From Deltaproteobacteria bacterium (lineage in GTDB: Bacteria > Desulfobacterota > Syntrophobacteria > BM002), in assembly GCA_020347625.1 (NCBI GenBank), contig CP070735.1, positions 741,029-785,140 on the forward strand: a DNA stretch of 44,112 bases, in the 5' to 3' direction. The stretch's first letter is position 1, and each line of letters starts with the position of its first letter. Below are positions 41,112-44,112 of the stretch, piece after piece. Both the position numbers and the translations under genes were made by a program. The notes beneath the pieces are model-generated. The model searched no databases. It was not told the DNA's origin and was given only the letters and a program-made list of their open reading frames with translations.

Positions 41112-41996
41112 TCAGTTATCGCTTAATCCCGCGGACTCTCGCTGGTCGATGGCGATTGCGGTCCAGTCCATCTCAGCTCGGCCGTTGGCCAAAGAGCGTA
41201 GAAAGCGGTCTTCAAGCAAACCAGCCAAAGGCATTGGAACCTGGCTATTGCGAGCTGTATCCCGCAAAAGCCTGATATCCTTCGATCCCAGCGTCAGGCT
41301 GAAACCTGCCGGCTTGTAACTTTTATCAAGGATCATTTTGCCGTAGTTCTGATAAATGGGACAGGCGAACAAGGTTTGAGTCAAGAGGCCATGGACCAAC
41401 GCGGGATCGACCCCACTCTTTTCCACGAGAGTAAAGGCTTCGGCAATGGCCTCGATTGAGGAGGCGATCAAAAAATTGCCGGCTAGCTTGACCACATTTG
41501 CAGCCGCGGGATCATTGCCGAAATCATAAACCCCCTGCCCCATTACATCCAGCAAGGGGGTCACTTTTTCTTTGGATGCTTCTTCGCCGGCAAGACAGAG
41601 CCAGAGATTGCCGGCTCGAGCTGCATCGGGCCGTCCGAAAACCGGGCAGGCCAGATACTTTACCCCGTGCTCTCTGTGGTGTTGGTCTAGCATTTGTGCC
41701 GCAGCCGGACTGATGGTGCTCATGGATAAGTGGATGGAGTCGCCGCTCATGGCTTGCAGCACCTCATCATTAACCACTTCCATAACCGCGTTGTCGTCGG
41801 AGAGCATGGTGACCAGAACTCCGGCGGTTTGAGCGGCTGCGATCGGATTCTCAAACACTTCTGCACCCTTTTCAGCAACTGATATTGTCTTGTTTGGTGT
41901 GCGGTTGTAGACACGCAGCCGGTACCCGCTTTCCAGCAGACAAAGGGCCATTCCTTGCCCCATCTCACCCAATCCGAAAAATGCGACGGTTTCCAT
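41112..41996 (-). CDS. NAD(P)-dependent beta-hydroxyacid dehydrogenase family protein
   Basis: A 294-aa member of the 3-hydroxyisobutyrate dehydrogenase / glyoxylate reductase group. Cofactor motif FFGLGEMGQGMA (residues 6-17), substrate motif STISPAAA and catalytic Lys170 in VVKLAGNFLIAS. NRTPNK after the second strand suggests NADPH preference. Could reduce glyoxylate or succinic semialdehyde. The start at 41996 has GGAGGGA 8 nt upstream; 42068 is rejected. Monocistronic. Confidence 0.92.
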   Translation of the reverse strand: METVAFFGLGEMGQGMALCLLESGYRLRVYNRTPNKTISVAEKGAEVFENPIAAAQTAGVLVTMLSDDNAVMEVVNDEVLQAMSGDSIHLSMSTISPAAAQMLDQHHREHGVKYLACPVFGRPDAARAGNLWLCLAGEEASKEKVTPLLDVMGQGVYDFGNDPAAANVVKLAGNFLIASSIEAIAEAFTLVEKSGVDPALVHGLLTQTLFACPIYQNYGKMILDKSYKPAGFSLTLGSKDIRLLRDTARNSQVPMPLAGLLEDRFLRSLANGRAEMDWTAIAIDQRESAGLSDN

Positions 41997-42191
41997 CGAT
42001 GCGTCCCTCCGAAAATTCCATTGAAGTAGGAAAACTTTGCTCGGAGACAATACTTCAGAAACACTCATAACTCAAGAGCGGCATTATTTTAGCGCGGGAT
42101 TGAAACTTCTGGTAAGGGGTGATTCTGTGGTTCGAAGGGCTGATTTTATTAAGAAGTGATTATTATTAATATACAGTTGATCTTGGTTCTT

Positions 42192-42226
42192 AAATCTGCA
42201 ATCTGCAATCTTAAATCTTCAATCAC
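42192..42226. repeat. CAATCTG heptad tract
   Basis: AAATCTG, CAATCTG, CAATCTT, AAATCTT, CAATCAC. The gap 41997-42298 holds nothing else recognisable. Confidence 0.88.
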
Positions 42227-42298
42227 ACATACCCCGACACCGCAACCTACAATGGTCTCTGCTTTCTCAAAAACTGTACCGACCGCAGCCTTTCCATA

Positions 42299-42547
42299 TT
42301 ATGCGGGCTGCAGAGCGCTTCCCATGTAGTCGATAATGTTTTGCACGTTCACGATTTTTTCGGCTTCTGTATCGGGGATTTCGAGGTTGAATTCCTCTTC
42401 CAGAGCCATAATCAGCTCGACAACGTCCAGGGAGTCGGCACCCAGATCTTCCGTGACACTGGCTTCGAGAGTGATCTCTTCCAGGTCAATGCCCAACTGA
42501 TTTGCGATAATCTGCAAAATCTTCTCTTTCATTTCAGCTATACCCAT
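42299..42547 (-). CDS. acpP: Acyl carrier protein
   Basis: An 82-aa acidic four-helix carrier of fatty-acid synthesis. The phosphopantetheine site is Ser39 in [11 protein letters not shown]; the rest ([38 protein letters not shown]) is canonical. The start at 42547 has GGAGG 9 nt upstream; a GTG at 42562 is the alternative. It is not in a fab cluster, so it may be a second or specialised ACP. Confidence 0.95.
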   Translation of the reverse strand: MGIAEMKEKILQIIANQLGIDLEEITLEASVTEDLGADSLDVVELIMALEEEFNLEIPDTEAEKIVNVQNIIDYMGSALQPA

Positions 42548-42637
42548 CGCTTTTTCCTCCACATATTGAAGACAGTATTGTTTTCCCCCCGATCATAAGG
42601 CTGCATACTTTGGTCGAATGCTTGATTCTTTGACCCT

Positions 42638-42820
42638 TTATATCGAGGGTCGTTGGTGGTCCTCGGACGTTGCTCCTGGGGAAACAGGATAGTCCCATTT
42701 TTCCTTGCACACTTTGTTGCAGAAAAAATAGATGCCGTCATCACTGTAAAGGACCGTAGAAAACTCATCCTCATCAAACGTCCTCAATGTTTTTTTACAC
42801 TGCATGCATGTAAGCCTCAT
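42638..42820 (-). CDS. Small TRASH-like zinc-finger protein
   Basis: A 60-aa protein with C5-x2-C8 (LTCMQCKKTL) and C34-x3-C38 (FFCNKVCKEKW), a treble-clef-like metal site as in TRASH/YHS domains. Flanking acid patch DEDEFSTV. The start at 42820 has GGAGG about 10 nt upstream. Function unknown; perhaps a metal sensor or chaperone. Confidence 0.68.
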   Translation of the reverse strand: MRLTCMQCKKTLRTFDEDEFSTVLYSDDGIYFFCNKVCKEKWDYPVSPGATSEDHQRPSI

Positions 42821-42993
42821 TGGAGCTAACCCTCCATTTTGAGTAACTGCTTCAAAAAACCCCACCGACCTGTGTCGCCCCTGGCCTGGTCTGCACGGGT
42901 TGGTCAGTGGGGTAAATGAGATAGGAGGAAACATTCAGTTAAAAGCTACATGCTCGCCTCATGGATGAATAATTGCAAAAGTAGTGCCAAGAA

Positions 42994-43020
42994 TAAAAAA
43001 AGCGGAGTCGGTAACTCCGC
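42994..43020 (-). terminator. Intrinsic terminator for the 43059 gene
   Basis: GCGGAGT (43002-43008) and ACTCCGC (43014-43020) form a perfect 7-bp stem with a 5-nt loop; on the minus strand T8 follows (43001-42994). Confidence 0.93.
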
Positions 43021-43058
43021 CGAGGTACTTTTTAGGATATCTTTGTTGGGGCGTGCGC

Positions 43059-43634
43059 TTAAGGCGCTTTCCAGACGACTTTGCCGTCATCTCCAACGAG
43101 GACAAGAGAGGATATAGACCGCTTTTCAATGGAGCCCGTGCGCCTCAATTTGGTCAAATCCACTGTTCCAAGTATGGCGCGTTCATTCTTGTCTTTGTCA
43201 TAAAGCAACAGATAGGGGTCTCCATCCTCTGCCAGGGTTAATGAGAGGCGCTCCTTGCCCTCTTTGTCGTGCAGTGTTAAATAGGGCTCTCGCTCCTCCC
43301 CTAACCCTATGACGGTGCGATGTTTGCCCTCCTTGTCGGCGAAGGTCAGAACGGCACCCTCTTCCGGGGAAGTTAGGCTGAATACTGCCCGGAACTCGCC
43401 TTTTTCGCTGAACAGGACGATTCCGGGACCACCAGCATCCATCCCCCAGGTGGACCGCACCCTGCCTGCTTTATCCACCAAACGGAACTCCTCCGCCACA
43501 ATGACTTTCTGTGACGATGCGGCCTTTTTGGCGAACGCAGGTTTGCTACTGTAGAATTGGCCGGCCAGCATGCCGCCTACCAATCCTGTGAAAAGGGACA
43601 ATATCAGTGCCAGACAGTGTTGTTTTTTATTCAT
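43059..43634 (-). CDS. Anchored protein with repeated 'D-x-x-GK-x-R' beta motifs
   Basis: A 191-aa protein with an N-terminal signal or membrane anchor (ALILSLFTGLVGGMLAG) and a repeat of about 22-25 residues, each with a strand, a D-K-E/A-G turn and Arg: LVDKAGRVRSTW, FSEKGEFRAVF, FADKEGKHRTVI, LHDKEGKERLSL, LYDKDKNERAIL, ending VVWKAP. The pattern suggests a beta-propeller-like or beta-helix extracytoplasmic domain. It shares style and ending with 32753-33211. The start at 43634 has AAGGAGA upstream. Terminated by the hairpin at 42994. Confidence 0.75.
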   Translation of the reverse strand: MNKKQHCLALILSLFTGLVGGMLAGQFYSSKPAFAKKAASSQKVIVAEEFRLVDKAGRVRSTWGMDAGGPGIVLFSEKGEFRAVFSLTSPEEGAVLTFADKEGKHRTVIGLGEEREPYLTLHDKEGKERLSLTLAEDGDPYLLLYDKDKNERAILGTVDLTKLRRTGSIEKRSISSLVLVGDDGKVVWKAP

Positions 43635-43712
43635 ATCTTTCTCCTTCATGGCCAGTCGAGTTCAGACCTACACTACCATGGGGTGAACCATCTGAGAAAG
43701 GCTTATTTGGGC

Positions 43713-43752
43713 AAAAAAACCTGATCCTGTGGGCCAGGTCAGAGAATAGCAT
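43713..43752 (-). terminator. Hairpin with T7 (CCTGATCC block, copy 3)
   Basis: On the minus strand ACCTGGCCCACAGGATCAGG is followed by seven Ts. It could end the transcript of the partial gene at 43979. The block including TCAGAGAATAGCAT is shared with 11819-11850. Confidence 0.65.
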
Positions 43753-43796
43753 GGGGCATAGAGCATAGCGCATAGAGCATAGAGCATAGAGTAATG
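43748..43796. repeat. GCATAGA heptad tract
   Basis: AGCATGG, GGCATAG, AGCATAG, CGCATAG, AGCATAG twice, AGTAATG in one phase. Confidence 0.92.
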
Positions 43797-43831
43797 ATAT
43801 TTCTTTTATATGTTCCTTTATTGTATTTTCT

Positions 43832-43931
43832 GTCCTCTGTCTTTTGTCCTCTGTCCTCTGACGTCCGACATCTGACTTCTGCCTTCTCTCTGCTGCTGGC
43901 TAACACTTGCCCTGTACCCTGTGCCAGAAGC
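43832..43931 (+). repeat. Fourteen-unit composite heptad block, copy C
   Basis: GTCCTCT, GTCTTTT, GTCCTCT twice, GACGTCC, GACATCT, GACTTCT, GCCTTCT, CTCTGCT, GCTGGCT, AACACTT, GCCCTGT, ACCCTGT, GCCAGAA. Word order and phase match copy A at 12114-12204, 32 kb away. Confidence 0.94.
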
Positions 43932-43978
43932 CTTTTCATGGGGACAGGCCAAAGCCGGGTTCTCCTATTCTTTATTGC

Positions 43979-44112
43979 TTACTCTAAAACTATTCGATCG
44001 AAGCCCTCTGGGCAGTACACTTCATGCGTTGCCTTCTCGGCTCCAATATAAACGGTATCGCTCTGAACGAAAGTATCTTTTCCATAGAAACCTATCGAGA
44101 CAGCCTGTGATG
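43979..44112 (-). CDS. C-terminal end of a gene cut by the window edge
   Basis: An open minus-strand frame enters from the right edge and reads SQAVSIGFYGKDTFVQSDTV, YIGAEKATHEVYCPEGFDRI, VLE and then TAA (43981-43979). The coding-like composition and lack of stops support a real gene end. The family cannot be named from 44 residues. Confidence 0.55.
   Translation of the reverse strand, partial: SQAVSIGFYGKDTFVQSDTVYIGAEKATHEVYCPEGFDRIVLE

Overview
The window looks like chromosomal DNA of an anaerobic, Gram-negative bacterium, most likely a member of the Desulfobacterota (the former sulfate-reducing or syntrophic Deltaproteobacteria). The indications are a split B12-dependent methylmalonyl-CoA mutase with its GTPase and epimerase, a tungsten-type aldehyde:ferredoxin oxidoreductase with a MoaD-like partner, rubrerythrin and a small ferredoxin, PilZ proteins, OmpA-type and other lipoproteins, and a probable selenocysteine codon. 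The taxonomic call is inference from gene content. I see no rRNA, tRNA, CRISPR array, prophage or intact insertion sequence.

Layout. 0.2-1.5 kb: an atypical SDR and a MoaE-like protein (minus). 1.9-8.5 kb: a YchF-family GTPase, then the methylmalonyl-CoA block (mutase large subunit, B12 subunit, MeaB, epimerase), which converges through a bidirectional terminator on a biotin-dependent acyl-CoA carboxyltransferase. Together these interconvert propionyl-CoA and succinyl-CoA, used either in propionate oxidation or in its formation. 8.7-14.5 kb: an orphan lipoprotein, an FtsB-like protein, a TPR protein interrupted by an in-frame TAG, elongation factor P, and an acyltransferase-alpha/beta hydrolase fusion. 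14.7-18.9 kb: ferredoxin, rubrerythrin, two aldo/keto reductases, a zinc-ribbon miniprotein and a paralogue of the orphan lipoprotein. 18.9-25.2 kb: TraB-family membrane protein, PilZ-FHA protein, a 99-aa unknown, inositol-phosphate synthase, a cytidylate-kinase-like protein and an OmpA lipoprotein. 25.5-30.9 kb: a Cys-rich miniprotein, a DUF166 protein with an in-frame TGA, a 57-aa protein, a PilZ protein, a candidate small RNA, and the MoaD-like/AOR pair. 31.6-44.1 kb: MreB, small unknowns, a decayed aldo/keto reductase, a DUF4389 membrane protein, metallophosphoesterase, TenA, a TPR secretory protein, an MFS transporter, a rhomboid with a DnaJ-like tail, a beta-hydroxyacid dehydrogenase, ACP, and a gene cut by the right edge.

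The two most unusual signals are these. First, the DUF166 gene (26110-26802, minus) reads straight through a TGA that sits where the family has the first Cys of a Cys-Cys pair. The TGA is followed at the right distance by a hairpin whose loop closely resembles that of the E. coli fdhF SECIS, so I call it a selenoprotein. Second, nearly every gap between transcription units is filled with degenerate tandem heptanucleotides (several word families, strictly 7-bp phased, often in inverted pairs, with a few 8-bp relatives). These recur as homologous composite blocks at distant loci, carry a palindromic element inserted among them, and in places supply the stop codon of the adjacent gene. A small RNA with its own promoter and terminator (about 28132-28219, minus) is a third candidate.
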